Shown: positions 27,287 to 35,663 of the stretch, piece by piece
How positions within the stretch are numbered: the first letter of the stretch is position 1
Layout of the letters: every line of letters starts with the position of its first letter
NCBI RefSeq assembly: GCF_014643835.1
Contig: NZ_BMKD01000001.1
Coordinates: 1,302,001 to 1,366,000 of the forward strand
Direction: 5' to 3'
Source: Mucilaginibacter rubeus
GTDB taxonomy: Bacteria > Bacteroidota > Bacteroidia > Sphingobacteriales > Sphingobacteriaceae
Length of the DNA: 64,000 bases
Notes under the pieces: generated by a model
Databases searched by the model: none
The model's input: the letters and a program-made list of their open reading frames with translations, nothing else
What the model was told of the DNA's origin: nothing
Translations under genes and position numbers: made by a program

Positions 27287-27789
27287 TCAACCAAACAGAA
27301 ACGCAGGAATTACATATAGATGATGATGGGGTGTTTCCCGGAAACAGGCTGCCGGCGCTGTTGTATAAAGGCGCTCTGGATATTCCGTTTTTGTTTCCGG
27401 CCACGCATGTCAGCAAGCTGTTTGCGGCAAACGGATGGAGCAATAGCTGGGATGCGGGCATTTTCACCTATCACCATTACCACAGCGTCACCCATGAAGT
27501 GCTCGGCATTTATTCGGGCAAGGCCCGTGTTCAGTTAGGTAACGATGCCGGTCCCGTCATCCTGCTGGAGAAAGGCGACGTACTGATCATTCCGGCCGGT
27601 GTAGTCCACAAAAATCTCGATGAAGAAAATGATGTTGGCGTGGTCGGGGCTTACCCGGACGGTAAAGATTACGATATGAATTACGGCAAACCCGGTGAAA
27701 GGCCAGGAACCGATAAGAATATCGCAGCCGTGCCCTTGCCCAAAACAGATCCGCTGACGGGCGAAGTGATCAAACAATGGAAAAATTAA
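27283..27789 (+). CDS. Cupin-domain protein
   Basis: 168 residues from ATG 27283. A single cupin barrel has the metal motif in FTYHHYHSVTHEVLGIYSGK (the His cluster plus Glu) and GDVLIIPAGVVHKNLDEEND (the second His). It is probably a small metal-dependent isomerase or dioxygenase, or a sugar- or ligand-binding protein. The substrate is unknown. It is the largest intact member of the small-gene cassette. Confidence 0.85.
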   Translation: MINQTETQELHIDDDGVFPGNRLPALLYKGALDIPFLFPATHVSKLFAANGWSNSWDAGIFTYHHYHSVTHEVLGIYSGKARVQLGNDAGPVILLEKGDVLIIPAGVVHKNLDEENDVGVVGAYPDGKDYDMNYGKPGERPGTDKNIAAVPLPKTDPLTGEVIKQWKN

Positions 27790-27803
27790 AAAAGGAGGAT
27801 TTT

Positions 27804-27998
27804 ATGCCATGGTATAACGGCGACTACCCGCCATGTTATAAAAACCAGCCGAAATACCTGCGGGAAAAAGCGATAGAAATCGCTAACGAGATCATTAAGG
27901 AAAGCGGCGACGAAGGCATCGCTATCGCAACCGGGCTGAAACGGGCACGGCAATATTTCGAAGAGCACCCGGAAGAAGTACCTGAAAACGAAAAGTAA
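27804..27998 (+). CDS. Small conserved protein (MPW..DYP type)
   Basis: 64 residues. The start ATG 27804 is chosen because an exact AGGAGG lies at 27793-27798, unusual in this phylum; the in-frame ATG at 27777 lies inside the cupin gene. The protein opens MPWYNGDYPPCYKNQPKYLR and continues EKAIEIANEIIKESGDEGIA, typical of a small family widespread in Bacteroidota. It is predicted helical. The function is unknown. Confidence 0.75.
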   Translation: MPWYNGDYPPCYKNQPKYLREKAIEIANEIIKESGDEGIAIATGLKRARQYFEEHPEEVPENEK

Positions 27999-28000
27999 TC

Positions 28001-28249
28001 ATGCCCTCTGCAGTCATCAAATCTTACAGCTATGATGCCGCCAGCGAAACGCTGGAGATCGTATATCACTCCGGCAAGGTTTATCATTACCTCAACGTGC
28101 CTGAAAAAGTATTTAAGGAGATGCGCTCTACCATGGTCAAAGGTATCTGGTTCAACCGGTACATCAAGGGCAAATATCCGTTCGAGGAAGCTACGCCAGG
28201 TTTAAACCAAACGAATTTATTTGAAGATCAACTAAAAAAAAGTCCGTAA
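28001..28249 (+). CDS. KTSC-domain protein
   Basis: 82 residues of the KTSC family: SYSYDAASETLEIVYHSGKV and YHYLNVPEKVFKEM, then STMVKGIWFNRYIKGKYPF. This copy has the order S...Y...G characteristic of the domain, although the K-T-S-C residues themselves are partly changed. KTSC proteins are small, sometimes fused to lysyl-tRNA synthetase or found near repair genes. It closes the cassette. Confidence 0.85.
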   Translation: MPSAVIKSYSYDAASETLEIVYHSGKVYHYLNVPEKVFKEMRSTMVKGIWFNRYIKGKYPFEEATPGLNQTNLFEDQLKKSP

Positions 28250-28289
28250 GACAGACTTGTGTTAACGCTGATACCCGCTCCTCGGTTGG

Positions 28290-28543
28290 TTGCCATTATT
28301 TGGCGAGCTTTTAGAATTGAAGCCGATACAAACCAATCACGACTATTCCAGGTTCGCGCCTGCCGTCACGAATGAACAGGCTTTGCCGGCTGAACTGTTC
28401 AGGGAAATGGTAACGCCCAGGCAAAAAAAATGCCCGGCGGGCCCCGCCGTGGAATGGCCATTTTTACCAACGGGAACAACGGCTTCGCCTTGATCAAGCA
28501 GGTCCTGAAAGCGGCGTTTCACTTGAAAGAACTTACGTCTTAA
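28290..28543 (+). pseudogene. Serine beta-lactamase-like hydrolase, C-terminal remnant
   Basis: One frame reads FAPAVTNEQALPAELFREMV followed by TPRQ, like the region of penicillin-binding-type serine hydrolases before the last strands. After a run of eight A (28422-28429) another frame supplies GGPRRGMAIFTNGNNGFALI and KQVLKAAF, the family's typical C-terminal strand and helix. The N-terminal two thirds, including the SxxK site, are absent. A decayed fragment. Confidence 0.6.
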
Positions 28544-28671
28544 AGTAGAGAACGGCTCCGAAATTAACTGTGGCGGGCGGCAATCAGCGCCAGGGTACTC
28601 CTCCTTTGACCATATTCGTTCAGCTTCATTTATTTAACCCTATTTAGCGGTCTGTTGGAAGCCATTCCCTT

Positions 28672-29097
28672 TTATGCTGCGGTTTTGCCTTTGGCATCTA
28701 TTAACTGAAAGCCCGCCTTCACGGCCCTCGTTTTTTTCATATAGCGTACTTCCAGGGAATCCCTATAATTAATGGCCAGTTTAATTTTATCCGGGCTTAA
28801 AAAAGTAGCTGTAAAAGGATAGTTTTCTCCTATGGTGATCCTTCCGGCGATGTAATTGGCCTGTTGATCACGGATCTTAAAATAGCCGGTATAACAATGT
28901 AGTTTTCTGGTTACGCTTATCTTGCCGCCGGGAAAAAAGGCGATCTGAAAATTTTTTAACGAGTCCGCAACCGGATCTTTCTCCGTCCAATAGCCATAAA
29001 TGGTATTGGCAGGTTCTATTCGTTTGGTATAGGTTTTGAAATCAAAACCTGAACAAATACCGAGAACGATAAAGCTGCTTAATACGATAGTTTTCAT
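28672..29097 (-). CDS. Secreted hypothetical protein
   Basis: 141 residues from ATG 29097, which gives the signal sequence MKTIVLSSFIVLGICSG; an upstream in-frame ATG adds seven residues. The mature part is beta-rich with two Cys (LHCYTG only one after cleavage) and GRITIGENYPFTATFLSPDK, resembling a lipocalin- or DUF-type single domain. No family is named. Confidence 0.6.
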   Translation of the reverse strand: MKTIVLSSFIVLGICSGFDFKTYTKRIEPANTIYGYWTEKDPVADSLKNFQIAFFPGGKISVTRKLHCYTGYFKIRDQQANYIAGRITIGENYPFTATFLSPDKIKLAINYRDSLEVRYMKKTRAVKAGFQLIDAKGKTAA

Positions 29098-29711
29098 AGC
29101 GATCCATTTTTTTATCACTCATCTAAAATTAGGTGAGAATGAAAAGATGGTCAACAGATTTAACGTTTTTTAACAACCATATCTTGCCAATCGGCGTTCA
29201 CCTATGTATAGCAACGCTATACTTTGTATGTTTTTCTCATCTAATAAAACGTTTTACCAAAATCTATAGATACCTGTCTTTTCTCCTGATGCTCAGCGAA
29301 AAGCGAGGCAACACCGTTTTTCCGTTTTTCACCCTTTGTTTTTTCCCTCACCAGCCTGCTTCTTTCTTGCCTCCCAAAGCATCGCAAATTTTGCCGCTTC
29401 TATCTCGTAAGACTTTTATAAAAGGCTACGGCATAATAAAGCATTCTGCTTTACCCTTGGGGACTTAAGCGGCTGAAGCCGTCCCTGCGCCGACCAAAAA
29501 AGGGCCATTGCCTGGTTATTTTGCTGCGCTCAATTAGAAAAGATGCATAGCGCTGGTTGAACTGGCGAACACCGATGATTTATTTAAAGAGCTGAACGCT
29601 TAAGTAATAGTTCAATCCCAATTGAATTCAGAAGTTGCCGGAATCGAACACAAATCGTCCGTTTTCGTTACAACCTGTTTTTGCTACCTTGTCATAAATA
29701 ATTAATTTTCA
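29098..29711. other. Spacer with repeat copy B
   Basis: Contains the second copy of the 94-bp repeat (29280-29373) and the upstream region of the AraC-permease fusion. A 111-residue open frame at 29133-29468 runs through the repeat and lacks protein character. Confidence 0.4.
29280..29373 (+). repeat. 94-bp dispersed direct repeat, copy B
   Basis: Same orientation and length as copy A (19705-19798), with about five differences (for example GCGAGGCAACACCG against GCGGGGCAGTACCG). It sits about 340 bp upstream of the AraC-permease gene. Confidence 0.8.
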
Positions 29712-32700
29712 ATGATATTCACCCATGGAATGCGTATTGTTGCAAACTTTTTATTGGAAAACTTTACAATAAAGATCGGCATTACTGAGATAGTTTACCT
29801 GGGAGCGATCTATAGTAGCCTGGGTATGGCTGCACTTCTGGTTGTTGATAAAAGAAGCCCGAGGAAGGATTGCTGGCCATTAGCAGTGGCCCTGGTCTTG
29901 ATGCAATTTTCCCTTGTGAGCATCGTGGCTATAAAAGGGCGGTTCCCTGTTGATCTGCCAGACAGCCTCATGGGTTTAGGCCCTCTGATTTACTTTCAGG
30001 TATTGAAGAAATGCCGGCCACTTGAAAAGCTTACATCAATGTACACATGGCATTTCCTTCCCTTGCTCATCACTTTAGGCATTCCGTTATGCTATCCCGC
30101 AAAAGCGACATGGCTAAACGCGTTCTCCCCGGTTTCAGTCCTGCTTTACCTGGTGGCGGCTCATCGGGAAATAGTGGCCATGTATCATAGCCGAACCTTT
30201 ATCGAGGGTGACCGTAACAGGAACGAAATAGAATGGCTTCACCGGCCTTTGATAATGTTAGGCGCAGTCTGGCTGCTCTTGTTAATTTTAGGGACCGGAC
30301 ATTATTTAATGATCAAAAATCCGGTACTATCCGCGATTGAACACTTCTTGTACCTGCTGTCAGCCATGTTGTTGATCTGGCTCGCCTTCCGGACTTTTAT
30401 TCGGACGCAAGGAAATTTGGATGTACCAGGAACCTCAGCTATAAAGCTTAACTTGAATGCTGATCTGAGACGTAAGGGTGGCCAATTGAAAGCAGCTTTG
30501 AAGCTGGAACACTACTACCGGGACCCGGAACTGGACCTCCGGTCGCTGGCTGAAAAAATGGATGTTCATCCTAATGAACTTTCCAGGATCATTAACGCGG
30601 TATTCAAAAAGAGTTTCAATGAGTTGATCAATGAATACCGGATCAATGACGTTATGCGAAAAATGCAGGACAGAAATTATGACCACCTGACCTTGCTCGG
30701 CATTGCTTATGAATCTGGTTTTAACTCCAAATCCACTTTCAACCGGACATTCAGGGAAATGACAGGACAAAGTCCCGCCGAATATAAAAACGAATTAAAA
30801 AATAAGCGCCCAACTTATAACCTGGGACGAACAGGACACTTCGCTGGCCGACCTTCGGGTCATAAAACAGCCACGATTCAGGCTAAACTGGAATTAAAGC
30901 GAAAACTCATGTTGAAAAATTATTTAAAAATCGCCTGGCGTAATTTAAAGCGAAACAAGATCTACACGACGATCAACATTACCGGATTATCCGTTGGTAT
31001 TGCAGCCTGCCTGCTGATATTCCTGGTCATTAAATTTGAAACGAGCTTTGACGATTACCACCAAAAGCGTGATCGGATCTACCGGGTGGTCAGGATCAGC
31101 AACGGGCCTGACGGGGTGCATGCGGGCGTTGGCACACCGTTGCCGATAACCGAAGCTTTGAAACTTGACTTCCCGCAACTGGAGCAGGTGGCCAATATCA
31201 TGCAAAATTCTAATTCGCACTACACCGTGGATGACCTGCAACATACAGGCGTTGCCCGAAAGTACAGGGAGCCGCTGGCTTATTACGCCGATCCGGAATT
31301 GTTCGGCGTGTTCGATTTCAAGTGGCTGGCGGGTGATCGAAATACCGCGCTTTCGGCACCAAATACCATTGTGCTGTCCCGCGAGGAGGCCAATAAATTT
31401 TTCGGCGATTGGCGGACCGCCGTGGGCAAAACGGTGAAGTTCGAAAATGCGCACGACCTGCAAGTCACCGGGATATTTGATGATACACCGGTCAACACTG
31501 ATATCCCGATGAAACTAGCCGTTTCATGGGCGACATTAACGGTGGCAGGCGGAGAACTTTATGATAGCCAGCAAGACTGGGTCAGTACCTTTGGGGCGAA
31601 GAACTGTTATGTGGTTTTGCCGCCCGGTTTAACGGCCGAACGGTTTAATAAGGACCTGCTTGCTTTTGCAAAGCGCCACTTGCCCGCAACTCAGCAAAAA
31701 GGTGGAAGCTACCAATTGCAGCCATTAAGCGATATACACTACAATACCGACACGACCGTTTACAGCGGACATCCTTTCAGCAGGCAGCTGATCAATGTGA
31801 TCGGCCTGATCGGATGCTTTCTGTTGCTGATCGGCTGTGTTAATTTTATCAATCTCGCTACCGCGCAGGCGGTCAACCGTTCAAAAGAAGTGGGGGTGCG
31901 AAAGGTAATGGGCAGCAGCCGGCTGCAACTCGTTCTGCAATATATGAGTGAGACTTTGATCATTACCACCCTGGCGGTATCGTTGGCCGTTGTGATGGCG
32001 GTATTGGCCGTGCCGATGCTCAATAACTTGCTGGATACTGAATTACGCCGTTCTTTTTTAAATGATCCTGTTATCATCATGTTTTTGTTGGGCGTCATTG
32101 CCGCCGTTACGCTGGTCGCCGGGCTTTATCCGGCCTTTGTACTTTCCGGTTTCAATCCCGTCGCAGCAATGCGTAACCAGGTGACCGCCGGCAGGGCCAG
32201 CGGCATGTCGCTCCGCAGGGTATTGGTACTGGCACAATTTTGCATCGCTCAGTTTTTGGTGATCGGAACACTGGTCCTGCTGCGTCAAATGGACTATTTT
32301 CAAAACAAACCACTGGGATTCAATAAAGACGCAGTGATCACTGTCCCGGTTCCTGCAGACAGTTTGAGCCGATTGAAATTAAACAGCCTGAAGAATGAGC
32401 TGCTCACGCAATCCGGCATCAAAAATGTCAGCCTGAGTTTGTTCGGGCCATCTGATAAGAGCGGTTGGGCTACGGATATCAAGTACGACAACGCTGCCAA
32501 ACCGGCAAATTTCGCGGTTAACTTAAAATGGGCAGACCGGGAGTATTTCAAATTATACGAAATGCAATTCGTTGCCGGCGGGCCATATCCGCAAGGCGAT
32601 GTGGTAAAAGGCTATGTGGTCAATGAAGCGCTGGTTCGGCAACTCGGCATCTCCGATCCGAAACTGGTCATTGGCAAATATATTATGCTTTGGGACCGCA

Positions 32701-33338
32701 AGGATCTCTACGCCCCGATCGCCGGCGTTGTTAAAGACTACCATATCAGATCTTTGCAAAACGCCATTCCACCGGTTTTGATGGGCGCTTCTTTGAATCA
32801 GTACGCAAAACTTAACATCAAGATCGATCTGCACCATGTTGATCAAACGCTTTCAGCAATTGAACGGCTATGGAACAAAACCTATCCTGCAGGAGTCTAT
32901 GAGTATCAGTTCCTGGACCAGACCATCGCCAATTTTTATAAAAAGGAAAATGCGCTTGCGGTGCTGTATGAGATCTTCGCATCGGTTGCCATTTTTATAT
33001 CTTGCCTTGGCCTCTATGGTTTGGTTTCGTTCATGGCGGTACAACGAATCAAGGAAGTCGGCATCCGTAAAACGCTGGGCGCGTCGGTGATCAATATCGT
33101 CTATTTGTTTTATAAAGAATTCACGGTGCTCATTCTAATTGCCTTTGCCGTCGCTGCGCCGATTGGCTATTACTGCATGGAAAAATGGCTGCTGGATTAT
33201 ACCTACCGCATTCAGATAGGACCCGGCGTATTTGTGATAGCCATCGCCAGCTCCGTTTTTATTGCCTGGGCTACTGTCAGCTCAAAGGCGATCAAGGCGG
33301 CGTTGACCAATCCGGTAAAGAGCCTAAAGAGCGAATAA
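29712..33338 (+). CDS. AraC-type membrane regulator fused to MacB/FtsX-type ABC permease
   Basis: A 1208-residue open frame combining two normally separate proteins. Residues 1-~235 are membrane helices, followed by an AraC helix-turn-helix at ~285-365 (LDLRSLAEKMDVHPNELSRI; LLGIAYESGFNSKSTFNRTF; REMTGQSPAEY). After a 35-residue basic linker, Met 400 (ATG 30909) begins a full MacB/FtsX permease: LKNYLKIAWRNLKRNKIYTT, a periplasmic MacB domain, an FtsX core (FINLATAQAVNRSKEVGVRK) and a second one (AVQRIKEVGIRKTLGASVIN). The permease part is 809 residues, the normal full length. Either the genes are truly fused or the permease is also translated from 30909. No ATPase gene is adjacent. Confidence 0.85.
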   Translation: MIFTHGMRIVANFLLENFTIKIGITEIVYLGAIYSSLGMAALLVVDKRSPRKDCWPLAVALVLMQFSLVSIVAIKGRFPVDLPDSLMGLGPLIYFQVLKKCRPLEKLTSMYTWHFLPLLITLGIPLCYPAKATWLNAFSPVSVLLYLVAAHREIVAMYHSRTFIEGDRNRNEIEWLHRPLIMLGAVWLLLLILGTGHYLMIKNPVLSAIEHFLYLLSAMLLIWLAFRTFIRTQGNLDVPGTSAIKLNLNADLRRKGGQLKAALKLEHYYRDPELDLRSLAEKMDVHPNELSRIINAVFKKSFNELINEYRINDVMRKMQDRNYDHLTLLGIAYESGFNSKSTFNRTFREMTGQSPAEYKNELKNKRPTYNLGRTGHFAGRPSGHKTATIQAKLELKRKLMLKNYLKIAWRNLKRNKIYTTINITGLSVGIAACLLIFLVIKFETSFDDYHQKRDRIYRVVRISNGPDGVHAGVGTPLPITEALKLDFPQLEQVANIMQNSNSHYTVDDLQHTGVARKYREPLAYYADPELFGVFDFKWLAGDRNTALSAPNTIVLSREEANKFFGDWRTAVGKTVKFENAHDLQVTGIFDDTPVNTDIPMKLAVSWATLTVAGGELYDSQQDWVSTFGAKNCYVVLPPGLTAERFNKDLLAFAKRHLPATQQKGGSYQLQPLSDIHYNTDTTVYSGHPFSRQLINVIGLIGCFLLLIGCVNFINLATAQAVNRSKEVGVRKVMGSSRLQLVLQYMSETLIITTLAVSLAVVMAVLAVPMLNNLLDTELRRSFLNDPVIIMFLLGVIAAVTLVAGLYPAFVLSGFNPVAAMRNQVTAGRASGMSLRRVLVLAQFCIAQFLVIGTLVLLRQMDYFQNKPLGFNKDAVITVPVPADSLSRLKLNSLKNELLTQSGIKNVSLSLFGPSDKSGWATDIKYDNAAKPANFAVNLKWADREYFKLYEMQFVAGGPYPQGDVVKGYVVNEALVRQLGISDPKLVIGKYIMLWDRKDLYAPIAGVVKDYHIRSLQNAIPPVLMGASLNQYAKLNIKIDLHHVDQTLSAIERLWNKTYPAGVYEYQFLDQTIANFYKKENALAVLYEIFASVAIFISCLGLYGLVSFMAVQRIKEVGIRKTLGASVINIVYLFYKEFTVLILIAFAVAAPIGYYCMEKWLLDYTYRIQIGPGVFVIAIASSVFIAWATVSSKAIKAALTNPVKSLKSE

Positions 33339-33763
33339 TTTTTTAATGTTACCCAGATCAACGGGATTGTAAGAGGCACTATATGGATATTCCGGTATGC
33401 TTGACCATGCTGTTACGTGCTTTTTAGAGCAACGAATTGTGTTAGTGGATCTTAAACTTGGCTATTTACTTCAAGAAGATAGCGTGGTCAAAGTGTAACG
33501 GAACACTGTGAACTCTTTTTCGGAATGCACTGGTCAACAGATCCGGATTATCCATGCTGGCTTTTGAGTAGGATTTTTTTGCGTTGAATTATGGCTGGGA
33601 CAGAACATCTAAAAAAAGACCGGTAATTGATTCCTTTATTTTAAAAAATATATTTTCGGTCTGGACAACTTGCGATGCCTGCCAAACGCTGCTTTTCAAG
33701 TATATCCCTGCCACATATAATAACATTCAAGTTTCGTATTTAATCGTCCAATCGTAACGCTCT

Positions 33764-33796
33764 ATTTCGTCAATCCAACCCGTTTATTGTCGAAAT
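33764..33796 (+). promoter_or_regulatory. Upstream activator dyad ATTTCG-N21-CGAAAT (site 1)
   Basis: The half-sites ATTTCG (33764-33769) and CGAAAT (33791-33796) are inverted copies (7 bp if the flanking T/A is counted). The right half-site starts 65 bp upstream of the promoter GG, as in two other regions of this window. Probably the binding site of a sigma-54 activator. Confidence 0.65.
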
Positions 33797-33854
33797 AAGG
33801 TCTATAACTTTACTATGAACACACGCTTAGTCTGAAAATCAATATTTTAAAAAC

Positions 33855-33870
33855 TGGCATCGGTCTTGTC
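33855..33870 (+). promoter_or_regulatory. Sigma-54 (-24/-12) promoter 1
   Basis: TGGCATCGGTCTTGTC: the -24 GG at 33856-33857 and the -12 G at 33868 have the required ten-base spacing (GG-N10-GT instead of GC). It matches promoter 3 at 12 of 16 positions. It lies about 88 bp before the ATG at 33958. Confidence 0.65.
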
Positions 33871-33957
33871 TCGCTTTCCCTATAATGATAGCTTAACACA
33901 TCTGGTTTAACTACAATTCCAACAAACAAAATAATTAACCCTCAAAAAATTAAAAAG

Positions 33958-34332
33958 ATGAATAGTGAACAATTAATTGAATTAACCCGGGAACTGATTT
34001 ATCACGCAACGCATTTTGACGTGGAATACGTTAATAAAGCTTATGCTGATAAATTACTTATTGTAAAAGTTGACGAAGATGGTGTCGTTGACACTATGAA
34101 TAAAGAACAACTCATGGCTTTCATAAAGCAAAACAAAGATTTAAACACCGAGCCATTATCTACTAAAACCGAATATCACTACGCTGTATGTGATGGGGAT
34201 ATGGGTATGGTTGTAATTACGCGTGAATTGGTTTTTGATGGAAAATTGAACAGAAAATATTTTACAGTGATTTGGGAATATCTATCAGGCAGATGGCAGG
34301 TTGTTAAAGAATCGGCAGTGGTTCGTAATTAA
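33958..34332 (+). CDS. NTF2/SnoaL-like (DUF4440-type) protein
   Basis: 124 residues with the NTF2-like layout: an N-terminal helix (LIELTRELIYHATHFDVEYV), a strand with LLIVKVDEDGVVDTMNKEQL, and final paired strands (MGMVVITRELVFDGKLNRKY; YFTVIWEYLSGRWQVVKESA). Such domains bind small ligands or serve as small enzymes. It is a single-gene unit between sigma-54 promoter 1 and a strong terminator at 34406. Confidence 0.8.
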   Translation: MNSEQLIELTRELIYHATHFDVEYVNKAYADKLLIVKVDEDGVVDTMNKEQLMAFIKQNKDLNTEPLSTKTEYHYAVCDGDMGMVVITRELVFDGKLNRKYFTVIWEYLSGRWQVVKESAVVRN

Positions 34333-34405
34333 TAAATCACAACCACATTCTACCTCATATTATCTTCCGTCTTCCGACCGCAATGGCCTGTACAGGTCTC
34401 CATTA

Positions 34406-34454
34406 TCAAACAACCAACAGCGTACTGTCTTGCTGTTGGTTGTTTGAGTTTTAA
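34406..34454 (+). terminator. Strong terminator after the NTF2-like gene
   Basis: A perfect 16-bp inverted repeat, TCAAACAACCAACAGC / GCTGTTGGTTGTTTGA, is followed by GTTTT. It isolates the single-gene unit at 33958 from the next operon. Confidence 0.85.
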
Positions 34455-34588
34455 AACATATTTCCGAAGCCTATCACTTTCCTGGCCGTGAAAAGCCCGC
34501 CATTTTAATTCGCTTATCACGGGTGTAAAAAAGCTTTCGATTCCGCCTTGCTTCTCTCAAGGCCCTATCCTCTCCTTCAATACGCTGT

Positions 34589-34620
34589 ATTTGGTGTAAC
34601 ATCAGCATGTTCGGCGAAAT
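34589..34620 (+). promoter_or_regulatory. Upstream activator dyad (site 2)
   Basis: ATTTGG (34589-34594, one mismatch) and CGAAAT (34615-34620) have the same geometry as sites 1 and 3. The CGAAATAAGGT block is shared with site 1. The distance to the promoter GG is 66 bp. Confidence 0.6.
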
Positions 34621-34679
34621 AAGGTGCAATTAAAACTCAACCAAATCAACAAACAACTCAAAACCAATTAATTACCAGA

Positions 34680-34695
34680 TGGCACAAGGCTTGCA
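34680..34695 (+). promoter_or_regulatory. Sigma-54 promoter 2, consensus match
   Basis: TGGCACAAGGCTTGCA fits the canonical TGGCAC-N5-TTGCW at every conserved position (GG 34681-34682, GC 34693-34694). It drives the operon that starts at 34798. An apparent ATG at 34679 overlaps it, but that frame is not a gene. Confidence 0.85.
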
Positions 34696-34797
34696 AAAAG
34701 TAAAAAGCCGTCTCGCTGATGATCCAGAACATCAATACAGACTGAGCAAGGCGATAAATAAGGCTGGCAACAATTTAAACATTAAAAAAACATCAAC

Positions 34798-34965
34798 ATG
34801 GGAAACTGGCTATTCGGATCGCACAGCGATCCTCACAAAAAGAACGATCAATCAGAAGAAATGGCATCAGAAGGTTACGATCCAAATGAAGAAAGCCTTG
34901 AGGAAGGAGGCGAATATATGGACGACTCATTAAGGATGGTTGAACAGCCGCTTCAGGATGAATAA
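34798..34965 (+). CDS. 55-residue acidic protein, first gene of the sigma-54 operon
   Basis: Read from ATG 34798 to TAA 34963-34965: MGNWLFGSHSDPHKKNDQSE, then a very acidic stretch (EESLEEGGEYMDDSLRM). No signal peptide. It begins about 90 bp after the -12 element and 50 bp ahead of the DUF2652 gene. The competing frame (34679-34933) starts inside the promoter. The function is unknown. Confidence 0.6.
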   Translation: MGNWLFGSHSDPHKKNDQSEEMASEGYDPNEESLEEGGEYMDDSLRMVEQPLQDE

Positions 34966-35014
34966 AGCGATCTGAATATATATCCACATAAAATCTAATT
35001 AAAACATTGAAGGA

Positions 35015-35626
35015 ATGAACGAAGATCATAGGGGAACCATTTTTATTGTAGATATCAGCGGCTATTCAAAATTTGTTACCGAGACGGAGAATGAAGCAGG
35101 AAGCCTGATTGTTTGCAGTCTGCTTGAGTCAATTATTGATGCCAACCGGCTTTCATTCAACATTTCAGAAATTGAAGGTGATGCTATACTTTTTTACAGT
35201 CATGGCCCGGTTTTCCCTGTTAAAGAAATCCTTTCACAATTTGAACTTATGCTCGAGGCATTTAAAAACAGGCTCAAAACCTTTAAAGAAAGTTTTCCGC
35301 AAACCAGCTTTCTTTCAATTAAACTGGTGGTGCATTACGGGGTGATCGGGAGATTTGCTGTTGGGAGTTATTCCAAACTATTCGGTCAGGCTGTTGTAGA
35401 AGCGCATAGGCTTTTAAAAAACGGCATTGATACGCATACCTACGCGCTGATCACTAAAGAATATTTCAACGAACAGCGACAAAACGATTTTATGCTACCA
35501 GACGAAGCCACCGAGGTTTGTGAACTATATGATGTTGGCCGGCTTTGCTACACCTATTTCCCGTTCAATACCGGTCCGCTCCCATTATACCCGCAGGATT
35601 TAAACCTCGGGCAAACAGGCACCTAA
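35015..35626 (+). CDS. DUF2652 protein with class III cyclase-like fold (copy 1)
   Basis: 203 residues. The opening GTIFIVDISGYSKFVTETEN is the metal-binding start of the class III nucleotide-cyclase fold (FxDIxGFT type). SEIEGDAILFYSHGP is the second metal-Asp hairpin. Near the end, GQAVVEAHRLLKN aligns with the cyclase segment GxxVNxAxRL, where Asn is replaced by Glu and Arg is kept. Both metal Asp residues are present, so nucleotide binding is plausible; cyclase activity is uncertain. It is followed by bestrophin and PfkB-like genes. A paralogue lies at 41496. Confidence 0.85.
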   Translation: MNEDHRGTIFIVDISGYSKFVTETENEAGSLIVCSLLESIIDANRLSFNISEIEGDAILFYSHGPVFPVKEILSQFELMLEAFKNRLKTFKESFPQTSFLSIKLVVHYGVIGRFAVGSYSKLFGQAVVEAHRLLKNGIDTHTYALITKEYFNEQRQNDFMLPDEATEVCELYDVGRLCYTYFPFNTGPLPLYPQDLNLGQTGT

Positions 35627-35663
35627 AACCATAAAACTTCATTCAAAACAATCATCTATCAAT

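Larger units (their letters stand above)
33339..33957. other. 619-bp spacer holding a sigma-54 control region
   Basis: No gene is seen. The right half holds the activator dyad (33764-33796) and the -24/-12 promoter (33855-33870) for the NTF2-like gene. 33339-33720 shows nothing I can interpret. Confidence 0.5.

Noticed and set aside
29133-29468. 111-residue open frame through repeat copy B
   Set aside because: Half of it is the repeat, and copy A does not keep the frame; no protein features.
34679-34933. 84-residue open frame starting MAQGLQKV
   Set aside because: Its first 17 bases are a consensus sigma-54 promoter, and its end overlaps a better small gene in another frame; composition is not protein-like.
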